A DNA stretch of 6,148 nt from Colimorpha_A sp045533115. Its GTDB lineage: Bacteria; Bacillota; Clostridia; Oscillospirales; CAG-272. The position numbers were made by a program, and so were the translations under genes. How positions within the stretch are numbered: the first letter of the stretch is position 1; each line of letters starts with the position of its first letter. Location: NCBI GenBank assembly GCA_045533115.1, contig JAZSHF010000068.1:1-6148 (forward strand), in the 5' to 3' direction. The notes beneath the pieces were generated by a model, which saw only the letters and a program-made list of their open reading frames with translations, searched no databases and was not told the origin of the DNA. This document shows, in pieces, positions 5,888 through 6,148 of this stretch.

Positions 5888-6148
5888 TTATATAACGTAA
5901 AAATACACGCAAATAAATTGCAAAACACTTCCGAGCAGGACGAAAAGATGGAAAACAAAGTGGAAATAACGGTGCTTTTTGCCGATGCCGTAGATGATAG
6001 CACCTATCGTATAGGCAACGCCGCCGAGAAGCAGATAGATGAACGCCTCGATCGGTAACGCCTTAAATACCGTATCACCCGCAAGAAATATCGACCAGCC
6101 CATTCCGATGTAGCAAGCCATCGAGAATTTGCTGTATGCTTTCAGATC
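5888..6148 (-). CDS. Hemolysin III / PAQR (YqfA/TrhA-like) membrane protein, C-terminal part only
   Basis: The minus-strand frame is open to the window edge and gives 86 residues, the last part of a ~210-residue, seven-helix membrane protein. Seen: three hydrophobic segments, about 10-23, 35-55 and 62-84. A GGVAYTIGAIIYGIGKK loop comes next, then HRYFHFVFHLFVLLGS, carrying the HxxxH pair (His63 and His67 of the fragment) that binds zinc in this family. This matches the conserved C-terminus of HlyIII/PAQR proteins. Despite the name, most bacterial members are not shown to be toxins; roles in membrane-lipid or fluidity homeostasis have been proposed. Met10 (codon at 6119-6121) is internal: residues before it (DLKAYSKFS) continue the family pattern, so the true start is beyond base 6148. 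The gene converges on the ncRNA and shares its terminator. Confidence 0.9.
   Translation of the reverse strand, partial: DLKAYSKFSMACYIGMGWSIFLAGDTVFKALPIEAFIYLLLGGVAYTIGAIIYGIGKKHRYFHFVFHLFVLLGSVLQFICVYFYVI

Noticed and set aside
5688..5900. Plus-strand open frame of 70 codons over the ncRNA
   Set aside because: It has no ribosome binding site or recognisable protein pattern, and it runs through the terminator hairpin. The stems in this region favour an RNA gene.

Overview
The window looks like chromosomal sequence from a low-to-mid GC Firmicute of class Clostridia, probably a gut-type Oscillospirales or related lineage. That placement is inferred from gene content: a Rex regulator, a DnaD-type primosome protein paired with a DnaI/DnaC-like helicase-loader ATPase, and a small acidic DUF1292 protein. 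The strong AAAGGAG-type ribosome binding sites and a GC-rich intergenic inverted repeat of a kind common in such genomes agree with it. No phage, transposase, CRISPR array or defence gene is visible, so this is mostly ordinary housekeeping sequence.

Layout. (1) 1-672: 3' two-thirds of tsaD (t6A tRNA modification), cut by the window edge. (2) 688-1857: an isocitrate dehydrogenase-type enzyme, 15 bp after tsaD and probably cotranscribed. (3) 1875-1946: a near-perfect inverted repeat (two 25-nt arms) filling most of the idh-rex gap. (4) 1980-5271: a tight cluster of four plus-strand genes. These are a shortened Rex-family repressor, a DnaD-domain protein (11 bp overlap with rex), a zinc-motif AAA+ helicase loader (1 bp overlap) and an SDR oxidoreductase (13 bp gap). 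(5) 5274-5302: a strong sigma-A-type promoter starting just after the SDR stop, driving the DUF1292 gene at 5346-5633. (6) about 5636-5886: a non-coding stretch best read as a structured RNA, probably 6S RNA (ssrS), ending in a strong intrinsic terminator. (7) 5888-6148, minus strand: C-terminal part of a hemolysin III/PAQR-family membrane protein, converging on the same terminator.

How the genes relate. DnaD and the DnaI-like ATPase very likely act together to load the replicative helicase. Their overlap with a redox-sensor-type repressor is the most interesting arrangement here. That Rex homologue keeps its winged-helix DNA-binding half but has a shortened NAD(H)-binding half without the usual glycine motif, so its ligand may have changed. 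The other point worth testing is the identity and boundaries of the 5636-5886 RNA.
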